This document shows, piece after piece, positions 27,153-35,119 of a stretch of 55,075 nt of DNA. Position 1 is the first letter of the stretch; the number at the start of each line of letters is the position of its first letter. The notes below the pieces were generated by a model. That model had not been told where the DNA came from. It saw only the letters and a program-made list of their open reading frames with translations, and made no database searches. The stretch comes from Bradyrhizobium hipponense (GTDB lineage Bacteria; Pseudomonadota; Alphaproteobacteria; Rhizobiales; Xanthobacteraceae): the NCBI RefSeq assembly GCF_008123965.1, contig NZ_VSTH01000081.1, forward strand, positions 1 to 55,075, given 5' to 3'. A program made the position numbers and the translations under genes.

Positions 27153-27829
27153 ATTGGGGAAACGCGAGCCCGGCTCTCGGCTGGCTGTGGCTCGCCCTTG
27201 TTGCGAGCGGCCTCTATCACGGGGTTAATCCGGGAATGGGCTGGCCGCTCGCCGTTTCGGCCGGGCTCATGGACAAGAGCCCGCGCGCGCTCTTTCGTGC
27301 GTTGTGGGCCCTGGCGGCCGGACATCTCGTCGCAACACTTCTCGTGCTGCTGCCATTCGCGTTCCTGCTCGTATTGGCCGAGTGGCAGCGTTCGATCCAA
27401 CTCGGCGCGAGCCTTCTCGTCATCGGCTTCGGCGTCTATCGGCTGATCGAGCGGCGCCATCCGCGCACGCTGGCACGAATTCCGCCAACGCAATTGGCGC
27501 TCTGGTCATTTGCCGTTGCCATTGCTCACGGCGCCGCCTTGATGCTCGTGCCGATCTATCTCGGGCTCTGCCAGGCCTTCGAACTCGATGCCGGCCATGA
27601 GGCCGCCGGCGCGCTGATGAAGGCAGGTCTCGGGATGGCGGTACTGGTGTCTTTGGTGCACGTTGCCGCCATGATCGGCGCCGGCGGATCTCTGGCGTGG
27701 CTGGTCTACCGCTATCTGGGATTGAGGTTCGTCTCGCGAAGCTGGTTCAATCTCGATGCAATCTGGGCGGCCAGTCTCATTCTGGTTGGCGTCGTCGCGC
27801 TCGTCTTCAATCTCGCGAGCTGGCACTGA
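27134..27829 (+). CDS. Polytopic membrane protein coupled to the methanethiol oxidase
   Basis: A 231-residue hydrophobic protein with about six membrane helices (for example LGWLWLALVASGLYHG, AAGHLVATLLVLLPFAFLLVL and WAASLILVGVVALVF) and a conserved-looking first loop LYHGVNPGMGW. I do not recognise a characterised family. It overlaps the end of the oxidase gene by 19 bases and no ATG is available nearby; TTG 27134 is the best start, so translation is probably coupled. Function may be transport or electron or copper supply for the oxidase, which is inference from the overlap. Its 3' end overlaps the convergent DUF1045 gene by 23 bases. Confidence 0.7.
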   Translation: MLPIGLDWGNASPALGWLWLALVASGLYHGVNPGMGWPLAVSAGLMDKSPRALFRALWALAAGHLVATLLVLLPFAFLLVLAEWQRSIQLGASLLVIGFGVYRLIERRHPRTLARIPPTQLALWSFAVAIAHGAALMLVPIYLGLCQAFELDAGHEAAGALMKAGLGMAVLVSLVHVAAMIGAGGSLAWLVYRYLGLRFVSRSWFNLDAIWAASLILVGVVALVFNLASWH

Positions 27830-28526
27830 AGCCTTTCAAAGCCCACTCGCCGATGATGCGGAAGCGAGCCCTGGCGTCATCCTGCTTGAACAGCGCGATG
27901 CGATCGATTGCCAGCGTGTCGAGACCGAGCGTTGCAAACCGCGCCCGCAGCATCTCCAGAATTGGTCCGCGCCGTTCCGCATCCAGCCGGCCGGTCAGCG
28001 TCATGTGGAAGCGGAATTCTTCCATCACGTAAGGGTAGCCCCAGCGGTCGAGATAGTCGCGCTGCCGCTCGCTCAGCTTCTCCGGCTTGCGCCGCGCGCG
28101 GTCCTCCGCCGACAAGGGTGTGCGGAAGGAATCGAAATCGCGGACGCAATCGGCGGCGAACTCTTGAAGTGTACCGACCGGCTCGGCCGGAATCACCGCA
28201 ATGAAGCCGCTGATGGAATCCACAACCGGCCGGATCGTCGGCATCGTCCGCGCCTTGCCGGCGAATGCCGCGCAGGCGGCCATCAGTTCGGCTTCGGTCC
28301 TGCCGGGGGGCAGCGCCATCGGTGCCTTCAGCGTGCCGTGAAAGCCGTATTTGCGCGGATCGGCGGAGACGTCGCGCCAGTCCGCCGCGACATGCAACGC
28401 GTCGTCGGGAAAGGACAACTCGCCGCCGGTATGGGCATCGTAGCCGAGCAGCTCGGCGCCGAACCTGGACAGCGTGCTGTCGGCGCCGGCGGCAAAATAA
28501 AGCGCGTAGCGGGGAAAACCTGTCAT
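27807..28526 (-). CDS. DUF1045 phosphonate-cluster protein, 2H phosphoesterase fold
   Basis: A 239-residue protein of the DUF1045 / TIGR03223 family found in phosphonate operons. It carries two HxT motifs, HGT (in YGFHGTLKAP) and HMT (in FRFHMTLTG), which define the 2H phosphoesterase superfamily; these enzymes open cyclic phosphodiesters. It is the last gene of the leftward unit with a phnM paralogue and a hexapeptide transferase. No phnP gene is present in this cluster, so it is a good candidate for opening 5-phosphoribosyl 1,2-cyclic phosphate, the product of C-P lyase. That role is inference. Confidence 0.85.
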   Translation of the reverse strand: MTGFPRYALYFAAGADSTLSRFGAELLGYDAHTGGELSFPDDALHVAADWRDVSADPRKYGFHGTLKAPMALPPGRTEAELMAACAAFAGKARTMPTIRPVVDSISGFIAVIPAEPVGTLQEFAADCVRDFDSFRTPLSAEDRARRKPEKLSERQRDYLDRWGYPYVMEEFRFHMTLTGRLDAERRGPILEMLRARFATLGLDTLAIDRIALFKQDDARARFRIIGEWALKGFSASSRD

Positions 28527-28544
28527 TGATCGAGCATAACCGGT

Positions 28545-29738
28545 TTATGCCGCGACGACAGCTTCGCGGGGCGTTGCCGCCGTAGCGAGCAGCCGCGTCG
28601 CATCGGTGAGATGCACGAGCTTGCCGCCGGCGATCGCGGCGATGAGCTGCGGCCGCAGCGGCACCGTGTCGTCGACCAGCAGAATGTCGGCACGGCGCCC
28701 CGTAGCCAGCATGCCGCGATCGGTGAGGCCGGTCGCGCGCGCAGGCGCCGCGGAGACCAGATCCCAGGCCTTCGTCAGCGGCAACACGCCGTCGGCGGCG
28801 AGCCGGAACGCCGCGAGCAACTGGGCGGGATAGTAGTAGTCCGACGCCAGCACCGAGCAGAGGCCCTTGGCGATCATGTCGGATGCCCTGGTCCAGCCGG
28901 TGTGGCTGCCGCCGCGCACCACGTTCGGCGCGCCGTAGACGATGGCATCGCCGGCGGCCGCGGCGGCGCGTGCCGTCTCCTCGTTGACCGGAAATTCGGC
29001 GATGGTCGCGCCCATGGCGCGATACGCCTGGCGCATGGCCGGCGTCGCATCGTCATGCGAGAGCATGCGCACCCCGGCCGCGCGGGCCGTGGCAGCCAGC
29101 CGCGCAACCGAAGCCGGCACGTCACTGGCGCGCGACAGCACGTGCTCCACCAGCCGGTCGAACGCCTCGCTCGACAATCCGGTGCGCTCCACCATGCGGT
29201 TGCGCTTGCGCGGCTTGGCCATGTCGCCGACCGTGCCGTCCATGTGGTCGTTGAAGGCGAACAGGTCGACGCGACCCTCAGTGAGCCATTGGCTCATCTC
29301 ATGCTCGGCGTCGAGATTGTAGGTTTCGTGCCGAAGATGAAAGCGGGTGTCGGCGGCGAATTGCGGACGCTGGCGCTCGATCGCCTCCATCAGGCTGCGC
29401 GCATTGTCGGCGCAGCGCAGCCCCGGCTCCCAGGAACAGGTCGTGGCGTGGAAGACCGTGGTGATGCCGTTGCTGATCGCCTGGCGGTCGCTGTCGGCGA
29501 GCGCGACGTCGATCGGGAAGTCGACGCCGGCGCGCGGCATCATCTGCCGCTCGAAGGCATCGCCATGCAGATCGACGATGCCGGGCAGCGCCAGCAGGTC
29601 GCGCGCGTCGATCGCCAGCCGCGTGCGGCCGCGAGACGCGCCCACCTGCGCAATGTCCGTGCCCGACACGAGAAGCGAGGTTTCGACGAGCTCGGTGCCG
29701 ATCAGGGCCCGGCCGCCCTCGAGGAAAATATCTATCAC
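28545..29738 (-). CDS. phnM: PhnM-type amidohydrolase (paralogue 1)
   Basis: A 397-residue amidohydrolase of the PhnM family, which removes pyrophosphate from ribose 1-methylphosphonate 5-triphosphate. The metal-site start motif reads DLHGDAFERQ instead of the LHTDHLE of the copy at 39731, while SHDDAT, APNVVRGGSHTG and SDYYYP are kept. It may therefore act on a related substrate. Its start overlaps the stop of the upstream hexapeptide transferase gene by 4 bases and it is 18 bases before the DUF1045 gene, so all three form one operon. Confidence 0.85.
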   Translation of the reverse strand: MIDIFLEGGRALIGTELVETSLLVSGTDIAQVGASRGRTRLAIDARDLLALPGIVDLHGDAFERQMMPRAGVDFPIDVALADSDRQAISNGITTVFHATTCSWEPGLRCADNARSLMEAIERQRPQFAADTRFHLRHETYNLDAEHEMSQWLTEGRVDLFAFNDHMDGTVGDMAKPRKRNRMVERTGLSSEAFDRLVEHVLSRASDVPASVARLAATARAAGVRMLSHDDATPAMRQAYRAMGATIAEFPVNEETARAAAAAGDAIVYGAPNVVRGGSHTGWTRASDMIAKGLCSVLASDYYYPAQLLAAFRLAADGVLPLTKAWDLVSAAPARATGLTDRGMLATGRRADILLVDDTVPLRPQLIAAIAGGKLVHLTDATRLLATAATPREAVVAA

Positions 29739-30394
29739 GCGACCGCGCTTCGTTTGTTTGAAGGGGAATTCTCCCGTGCTTCGTATGTCGAGAGGAAATC
29801 TTCAATCCCGAGCTTGCGGAAATCGGGCAGGGCCTCACGCAATTTGTCGTGATCCCAATCCCACCAGGCGAGTCTGGCGAGCCGCCCCGCGACGTCCTCC
29901 GAGAACCGGCGCCGCACGATCCGCGCCGGATTGCCGGCGACGATGCTGTAGGCCGGCACGTCCTTGGTGACGATGGCGCCGGCCGCGATCACCGCGCCGG
30001 TGCCGATGTTGCGGCCCGGCAGCACGATCGCGCCATGGCCGATCCAGACGTCGTGGCCGATATGGACGTGATGCTGGCGCCGCCAGTCGAAGAATTCGGA
30101 ATCGTCGCTCTCGCCTTCGAAATAGGCGCTCGAACGATAGGTGAAATGCGCCTGCGTGGCGCGGTGCATCGGATGATTGCCGGGATTGATGCGCGTCATC
30201 GCCGCGATCGAGCAGAACTTTCCGATGGTGGTGTAGGTGATCTGGGCGTCGTTCACGACATAGGAGTAATCGCCCATCGCGACTTCATGCAGGATGGTGC
30301 GCGCGCCGACCTCGGTATAGGCGCCGAGTCTGGTCTCATGCAGCTTCGCGGTGGAATCAATGGTCGGTTCCACCGAGAGCGATTTGGCTGCCAT
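29735..30394 (-). CDS. Phosphonate-cluster hexapeptide acyltransferase
   Basis: A 219-residue left-handed beta-helix protein of the xenobiotic/chloramphenicol acetyltransferase-like group found in phn operons (TIGR03308 type). Hexapeptide turns (IGHDVWIGHGAIVLPGR, IGTGAVIAAGAIVTKD) and the catalytic histidine region NHPMHRAT are visible. It may acetylate an aminophosphonate, as PhnO does in E. coli by a different fold. First gene of the leftward unit, directly downstream of a triple Pho-box array at 30443-30470. Confidence 0.85.
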   Translation of the reverse strand: MAAKSLSVEPTIDSTAKLHETRLGAYTEVGARTILHEVAMGDYSYVVNDAQITYTTIGKFCSIAAMTRINPGNHPMHRATQAHFTYRSSAYFEGESDDSEFFDWRRQHHVHIGHDVWIGHGAIVLPGRNIGTGAVIAAGAIVTKDVPAYSIVAGNPARIVRRRFSEDVAGRLARLAWWDWDHDKLREALPDFRKLGIEDFLSTYEARENSPSNKRSAVA

Positions 30395-30442
30395 GGCAAA
30401 TCCGGATTACGGGAGGCGGGACGTTCCTCTTCGAGTGGCTTG

Positions 30443-30470
30443 ATGACAATGTCATGACGCGCTGATGACA
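30443..30470 (-). promoter_or_regulatory. Triple Pho-box array for the leftward phn operon
   Basis: Read on the minus strand, three half sites TGTCAT, CGTCAT and TGTCAT occur at exact 11-base spacing (forward positions 30465-30470, 30454-30459 and 30443-30448). PhoB binds direct repeats of this hexamer with 11-base phasing. The array ends 49 bases before the first gene. Confidence 0.75.
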
Positions 30471-30510
30471 GGGGATGAAGCTGTGTAGCATCGCCGCACC
30501 GCAACGGCAG

Positions 30511-30527
30511 TGTCACACAAGTGTCAA
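30511..30527 (+). promoter_or_regulatory. Pho box for phnCDE1E2
   Basis: TGTCAC (30511-30516) and TGTCAA (30522-30527) are direct repeats 11 bases apart, the PhoB spacing, 44 bases before the phnC start. Confidence 0.7.
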
Positions 30528-30570
30528 GCACGGGCGTTAGCGGTGGCAGCCAGCTACTCTGGAGCCCTGC

Positions 30571-31380
30571 ATGCTGGTGGTCGAAGGTCTGACGTGTCGC
30601 TTCGGCGTCAAAGCCGCCGTGGACGACGCTTCATTTCAAATTTCCCCCGGCTGCTTCGTCGGTGTGATCGGACGATCCGGCGCCGGCAAGTCGACGCTGC
30701 TGCGGACCATCAACCGCCTCGCGACGCCGACACAGGGCCGCATCATGTTCGACGGCGTCGACGTCACCGCGCTGCGCGGCAGGGAGCTGCGGCAGTGGCG
30801 CGCCCGGTCGGCGATGATCTTCCAGCAATTCAACCTGGTCGGTCGGCTCGACGTCCTGACCAACGTCCTGATGGGACGGCTGGCAACGATGCCAGCCTGG
30901 CGCTCGCTCACGCAGACCTGGCCGGAGGACGATAAGGCGCTGGCGATGTCGGCGCTCGAACAGTTCGATATCGCCACGCTTGCGGCGCAGCGCGCCGACC
31001 AGCTCTCCGGCGGCCAGCAGCAGCGCGTGGCGATCGCCCGCGCCCTGGTGCAGCAGCCCGACATCATCCTGGCCGACGAGCCGATCGCCTCGCTCGATCC
31101 GCGCAACACCAAGATCGTGATGGATGCGCTCTTGCGCATCAACAAGCACTTCGGCATCACCGTGCTCTGCAATTTGCATTCGCTCGACCTGGCTCGCAGC
31201 TATTGCGATCGCCTGATCGGCATGGCGCAGGGTCGCGTGGTGTTCGACGGCGCGCCGGCTGCGCTGACCGAGCATGTCGCGCGCGAACTTTACGATCTCG
31301 AAGCCGCCGACGTCATGGGCGGGACGCCCGTGCCGGCGCCCGAGGACATTCCCGCGCTTGGAACGGCGGCCGCCGCCTGA
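30571..31380 (+). CDS. phnC: Phosphonate ABC transporter ATP-binding protein
   Basis: The 269-residue ATPase of the phosphonate importer. Walker A GRSGAGKST (34-42), signature LSGGQQQR and Walker B ILADEP are present, with the C-terminal extension usual for PhnC. First gene of phnCDE1E2, driven by a Pho box. GGAG precedes the start at a suitable distance. Works at the inner membrane with PhnE1, PhnE2 and the periplasmic PhnD. Confidence 0.95.
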   Translation: MLVVEGLTCRFGVKAAVDDASFQISPGCFVGVIGRSGAGKSTLLRTINRLATPTQGRIMFDGVDVTALRGRELRQWRARSAMIFQQFNLVGRLDVLTNVLMGRLATMPAWRSLTQTWPEDDKALAMSALEQFDIATLAAQRADQLSGGQQQRVAIARALVQQPDIILADEPIASLDPRNTKIVMDALLRINKHFGITVLCNLHSLDLARSYCDRLIGMAQGRVVFDGAPAALTEHVARELYDLEAADVMGGTPVPAPEDIPALGTAAAA

Positions 31381-31442
31381 GCTGCGCACACCAGTACTTA
31401 CCCGTTTTGCGTCAACCGACTCCAACCGATGAAGAGAGTTTC

Positions 31443-32378
31443 ATGATCACTCGCAGACTCATTCTTGCCGGCGCCGCCGCGCTGGCCTTCACGACTTCAG
31501 CCTCCGCCGACGACTGGAAAGCCAAATATCCCGAGCTGACCTTCGCCGTCGTGCCGGCCGAAAACGCCTCCGGCGTTACCGAGCGCTGGGCGCCGTTCGT
31601 GAACTATCTGTCCAAGCAGCTCGGCGTGAAGGTCACGCTGCGCATCGCCAACGACTACGCCGCAGTCATCGAAGGCCAGCGCGCCGGCAATATCCATATC
31701 GCCAGCTACGGCTCTGCCTCGTTTGCGCGCGCCCGGCTGACCGGCGTCAAGACCGACGCCTTCGCCAACGACATCAATGCCGACGGCTCGACCGGCTATT
31801 ACTCGGTGTTCTTCGTCAAGGCCAGCAGCGCCTACAAGAGCATTGATCAGCTCAAGGGCAAGAACCTCGGCCTGGTCGATCCGAACTCGACCTCCGGCAA
31901 CAACGTGCCGCGCTTCGAGCTCGACAAGATGGGCATCGCGGATGCCGACAGCTATTTCGGCAAGGTCGTCTTCACCGGCAGCCACGAGAACGCGATCCTG
32001 GCGCTGGCGCAGGGCACGGTCGACGTTGCCGCCAACCAGTGGACCAGCGACGACGATTCCACGCTGGCGCAGATGCTGACCAAGGGCATGCTGAAGAACG
32101 CCGACGGCTCTGCGATGAAGAAGGACGACTTCCGCATCATCCACAAGTCGGCGCCGATCATCAACGGCCCCTATGCCTACAACTCCGACCTGCCGGAGGA
32201 GGCCAAGGCGGCAATCGCCAAGGCGTTCTTCGACGCGCCGGCCAAGGACAAGGCCGCATTCGACCGCCTCTCCGACGGCCAGAAGAAGGGTTTTCATCCC
32301 GCCACCACCAAGGATTGGGATGGCACGATCGAACTGATCAAGTTCGTCGATGCGCTCCGTAAGAAGAAGGCGTCCTGA
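31443..32378 (+). CDS. phnD: Phosphonate ABC transporter substrate-binding protein
   Basis: A 311-residue periplasmic binding protein with a clear signal peptide (residues 1 to about 22, cleavage near ASADDWK). PhnD family motifs include FAVVPAENASGV, YGSASFARA, VDPNSTSGNNVPRFEL and ANQWTSDDDSTLAQ. In E. coli PhnD binds 2-aminoethylphosphonate and methylphosphonate tightly. It follows phnC by 62 bases and has a GAGAG ribosome site. Confidence 0.95.
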   Translation: MITRRLILAGAAALAFTTSASADDWKAKYPELTFAVVPAENASGVTERWAPFVNYLSKQLGVKVTLRIANDYAAVIEGQRAGNIHIASYGSASFARARLTGVKTDAFANDINADGSTGYYSVFFVKASSAYKSIDQLKGKNLGLVDPNSTSGNNVPRFELDKMGIADADSYFGKVVFTGSHENAILALAQGTVDVAANQWTSDDDSTLAQMLTKGMLKNADGSAMKKDDFRIIHKSAPIINGPYAYNSDLPEEAKAAIAKAFFDAPAKDKAAFDRLSDGQKKGFHPATTKDWDGTIELIKFVDALRKKKAS

Positions 32379-32452
32379 GTTTCGGGACGATAGCACTGGA
32401 GCCGGGTCGATGGACCCGGCTCTTTCTCTTTTGACGAGCACCTTTTCAATCC

Positions 32453-33337
32453 ATGACGATCGCCGTTTCGATCCTCCCCGAGCAGCAGCTGGCGACGCTC
32501 AATGCCGCCTACAGTCGGGCGGTCGCGCGCAGGCGTTGGCGTCTGTTGCTTGGAGTGGCGCTGTTCGCCGCCGCATTGCTTCTCGCCGCGATCGGGGCGG
32601 AAGTGAACCTGCGCACCCTCTTCACCTATTTCGGCAACTTCCTCAGCTATTTCGACCGCATCCTCACGCTCGACAGCGGTCAGCGCGTCTGGACCGATGT
32701 CGGCGAATGGCTGTGGGGCTGGCGCAAATGGCTGAAGATGCTGGGCGAGACCCTGCTCATTAGCTATGTCGGCACACTGATCGGCGCGACCTTGGCCTTT
32801 GCCCTCAACTTCTTCGCGGCTGAGAACACCTCGCCCGCACCCTGGCTGCGCTTCGTGGTGCGGCGCCTGCTCGAATTCGCCCGCACAGTGCCCGGTATCG
32901 TCTTCGCACTGATCTTCGTGATCGCCTTTGGCCTCGGACCGATGGCAGGCGTGCTCGCGATCGCGATCCATTCCACCGGCGCGCTCGGAAAGCTGTTCTC
33001 CGAGATCGTCGAGAATGCCGACATGAAGCCGGTCGAGGGTATCCGCTCGACCGGCGCGAGCTGGCTTGCTTGCATGCGCTTCGCCGTCCTGCCGCAGGTC
33101 ACGGCCGGCTATGCCAGCTACGCGCTGCTGCGCTTCGAGATCAACGTCCGCGAAGCCTCGGTGATGGGCTTTGTCGGCGCCGGCGGCATCGGCCAGGAGC
33201 TCGTCGTCGCCATCCGCAAGTTCTATTATTCGGACGTCAGCGCGATCCTGCTCACCATCATCGTCACGGTCTTCATCATCGACATCGCCACCGGCTGGCT
33301 GCGCGGTCGCCTGTTCGGCAAGGAGGCGCGGACGTGA
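32453..33337 (+). CDS. phnE: Phosphonate ABC transporter permease PhnE1
   Basis: A 294-residue inner-membrane permease: an N-terminal helix (about 28-48), then a binding-protein-dependent transport domain with the EAA-like loop (VEGIRSTGASWLACMRFAVLPQ) and GFVGAGGIGQEL. Its stop overlaps the GTG start of the second permease, so the two are translated together and probably form a heterodimer. Two phnE genes in tandem are typical of rhizobia. Confidence 0.93.
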   Translation: MTIAVSILPEQQLATLNAAYSRAVARRRWRLLLGVALFAAALLLAAIGAEVNLRTLFTYFGNFLSYFDRILTLDSGQRVWTDVGEWLWGWRKWLKMLGETLLISYVGTLIGATLAFALNFFAAENTSPAPWLRFVVRRLLEFARTVPGIVFALIFVIAFGLGPMAGVLAIAIHSTGALGKLFSEIVENADMKPVEGIRSTGASWLACMRFAVLPQVTAGYASYALLRFEINVREASVMGFVGAGGIGQELVVAIRKFYYSDVSAILLTIIVTVFIIDIATGWLRGRLFGKEART

Positions 33338-34182
33338 CCAAGCCGCAGCAAGTCGACACCGCGCAGCTTCGCGCGCGCTATCCCGATGTGTTCGACCGGC
33401 CGGCCTCGGCGCGGCTCGCGGCGCCCGCGATGATCGTCGCGGCACTCGCGATTCTGGTGTATGGCTTCGTCGATCTCGATTTCTCGCCGTCGCGGTTCTT
33501 TTCAGGCCTCAGCCAGCTCGGCTGGATCAGCCTGATGATGATCCCGCCGGATCCCGGCTCCTCGCTGCCGATCTACCTGAAGGCGCTGGGCGAGACGCTG
33601 TCGATCGCGCTGCTCGGCACGACGCTGGCGGCCTTGTTCGCGCTTCCGGTCAGCCTGCTCGCCGCTCGCAACGTTGTGCCGTCAAAGATTCTGCGCTTCC
33701 CGGTCCGCCGCTTCCTCGATTCGATCCGAGGCGTCGACACCCTGATCTGGGCGCTGGTGTGGATCAATGTGGTCGGGCTCGGCCCGTTCGCAGGCGTGCT
33801 CGCCATCGCGGTGTCGGATTTCGGCTCGTTCGGCAAGCTGTTCTCGGAGGCGATCGAGGGCGCCGACCAGAAGCAGGTCGAGGGCATCCGCGCCTCCGGC
33901 GGCAGCGCGCTGCACGAGATCCGTTTCGGCCTGTTGCCGCAGGTTCTGCCCGTGATCGCCGGCCAGGTGCTCTATTTCATCGAATCCAACACGCGCTCGG
34001 CCACCATCATCGGCATCGTCGGCGCCGGCGGCATCGGCCTCCAGCTCGCCGAGCAGATCCGCGTACTGGAATGGCAGAGGGTGTCGTTCCTGATCCTGAT
34101 GATCCTGGTCGCAGTCGCCGCGATCGATTTCATCTCGGGCAAGCTGCGCTTCGCCATCATCGGGCGAAGGGCCGTCGCTTAA
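33334..34182 (+). CDS. phnE: Phosphonate ABC transporter permease PhnE2
   Basis: A 282-residue permease with the same fold as PhnE1 (helix near AAPAMIVAALAILVYGF, EAA-like loop VEGIRASGGSALHEIRFGLLP, then GIVGAGGIGLQL). The start is GTG 33334, in a 4-base GTGA overlap with the stop of phnE1; the open frame extends further upstream but homologues begin here. Last gene of the import operon, followed by an inverted-repeat element. Confidence 0.92.
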   Translation: MTKPQQVDTAQLRARYPDVFDRPASARLAAPAMIVAALAILVYGFVDLDFSPSRFFSGLSQLGWISLMMIPPDPGSSLPIYLKALGETLSIALLGTTLAALFALPVSLLAARNVVPSKILRFPVRRFLDSIRGVDTLIWALVWINVVGLGPFAGVLAIAVSDFGSFGKLFSEAIEGADQKQVEGIRASGGSALHEIRFGLLPQVLPVIAGQVLYFIESNTRSATIIGIVGAGGIGLQLAEQIRVLEWQRVSFLILMILVAVAAIDFISGKLRFAIIGRRAVA

Positions 34183-34192
34183 TCACAGCTGC

Positions 34193-34288
34193 CGTAGGGG
34201 TGGGCAAAGCGAAGCGTGCCCACCGCTTCCGCCGAAATCCTGGATAGATGGTGGGCACGGCGCAAGCGCGCCTTTGCCCCACCCTACG
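34193..34288. repeat. Long inverted-repeat element between phnE2 and phnF (family 3)
   Basis: Two arms of about 35 bases in near-perfect inverted orientation: the left begins CGTAGGGGTGGGCAAAGCGA, the right ends CCTTTGCCCCACCCTACG. The sequence style is that of extragenic repeats common in Bradyrhizobium. It lies between convergent genes and its right arm contains the last bases and stop codon of phnF (34284-34286). It may act as a two-way terminator. Confidence 0.7.
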
Positions 34289-35012
34289 AATCCACCAGAA
34301 ACTCGACCCGCTCTGCCGCAAAGCGCGAATGCTTGGTCACCAGCGGCTTGCCGTCGAGATCGAGGTCGGTCGCGTCGACCACCAGGATCGGCCGTCCCAG
34401 CGGGAGATCGAGGCGCGTGGCGTCGGTTGCGTCGACGATGCCGGCAGTGATCCGGGTCGCGCCGCGGCGGTAGTCGCGGACGCCGTAATGCGCGAGCAGT
34501 TTTGTCATCGAGCGAGTCGCTGCGAACACGGCTCCTGCGCCGGGAAACAGTTCCGCCGACAGCCATGTGGTGGAGACGCAGATCGGCGTGCGGTCGGCGA
34601 GGCGTATCGCCTCGATCCGGACCAGCGGCGCGCCGACCTTCAGGCGGAGTTCTCGCGCAACCTCGCGGGTCGCGACATCTTCAGAGGCCTCGATTAGTTG
34701 GCCGCGCGGCTCGCGGCCACCGGCGCCGACGATCTCCGAGAAACGCGTTCGCGAGCGCAGCGGATAAGCGAGACGCTGCGCCTCGACATAAGTTCCGCTG
34801 CCGCGCTCGGCGCGCACCAGGCCGCGCTCGGCAAGCGCAGCCAGCGCGCGCCGCACGGTGTGGCGGTTCACGCGATAGGTTTCGGCGATCTCCACCTCGC
34901 CCGGCAGCTTTTCACCGGCGGCAAAGCGGCCGTCGGCGATGCCGCGCTCGATGCCGTCGGCGACCAGGCGCCATAACGCGACGCCCGAAGAAGCGGTGTG
35001 CTGCATGCTCAT
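34284..35012 (-). CDS. phnF: Phosphonate operon regulator PhnF (GntR/HutC family)
   Basis: A 242-residue repressor: winged helix-turn-helix (about 12-78, recognition region YRVNRHTVRRALAALAERG) and a UTRA ligand domain (about 95-235). It diverges from phnGHIJKLMN, and a 30-base palindrome in the shared 107-base interval is its likely operator. Expected to relieve repression when a phosphonate or phosphate-related ligand binds. Its stop codon lies inside an inverted repeat. Confidence 0.92.
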   Translation of the reverse strand: MSMQHTASSGVALWRLVADGIERGIADGRFAAGEKLPGEVEIAETYRVNRHTVRRALAALAERGLVRAERGSGTYVEAQRLAYPLRSRTRFSEIVGAGGREPRGQLIEASEDVATREVARELRLKVGAPLVRIEAIRLADRTPICVSTTWLSAELFPGAGAVFAATRSMTKLLAHYGVRDYRRGATRITAGIVDATDATRLDLPLGRPILVVDATDLDLDGKPLVTKHSRFAAERVEFLVDS

Positions 35013-35046
35013 ATCGCTGGTCAGCCTAACCCAGAAATCACAGCTT

Positions 35047-35063
35047 TGTCACGAAACAGTCAT
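35047..35063 (+). promoter_or_regulatory. Pho box for phnGHIJKLMN
   Basis: TGTCAC (35047-35052) and AGTCAT (35058-35063) are direct repeats with exact 11-base spacing, 57 bases before the phnG start. Third Pho box in the cluster. Confidence 0.65.
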
Positions 35064-35075
35064 GGCGCTTCCGTA

Positions 35076-35105
35076 TGAAGTTGTCTATTATCATAGACAA
35101 CTTCA
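35076..35105. promoter_or_regulatory. PhnF operator candidate, 30-base palindrome
   Basis: Perfect inverted repeat with 13-base arms TGAAGTTGTCTAT and ATAGACAACTTCA around TATC, between the Pho box and phnG. The GTCTA/TAGAC halves resemble sites bound by HutC-type GntR proteins. It would block the phnG promoter just downstream of PhoB. Confidence 0.75.
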
Positions 35106-35119
35106 ATTCGGCAAGGTCG

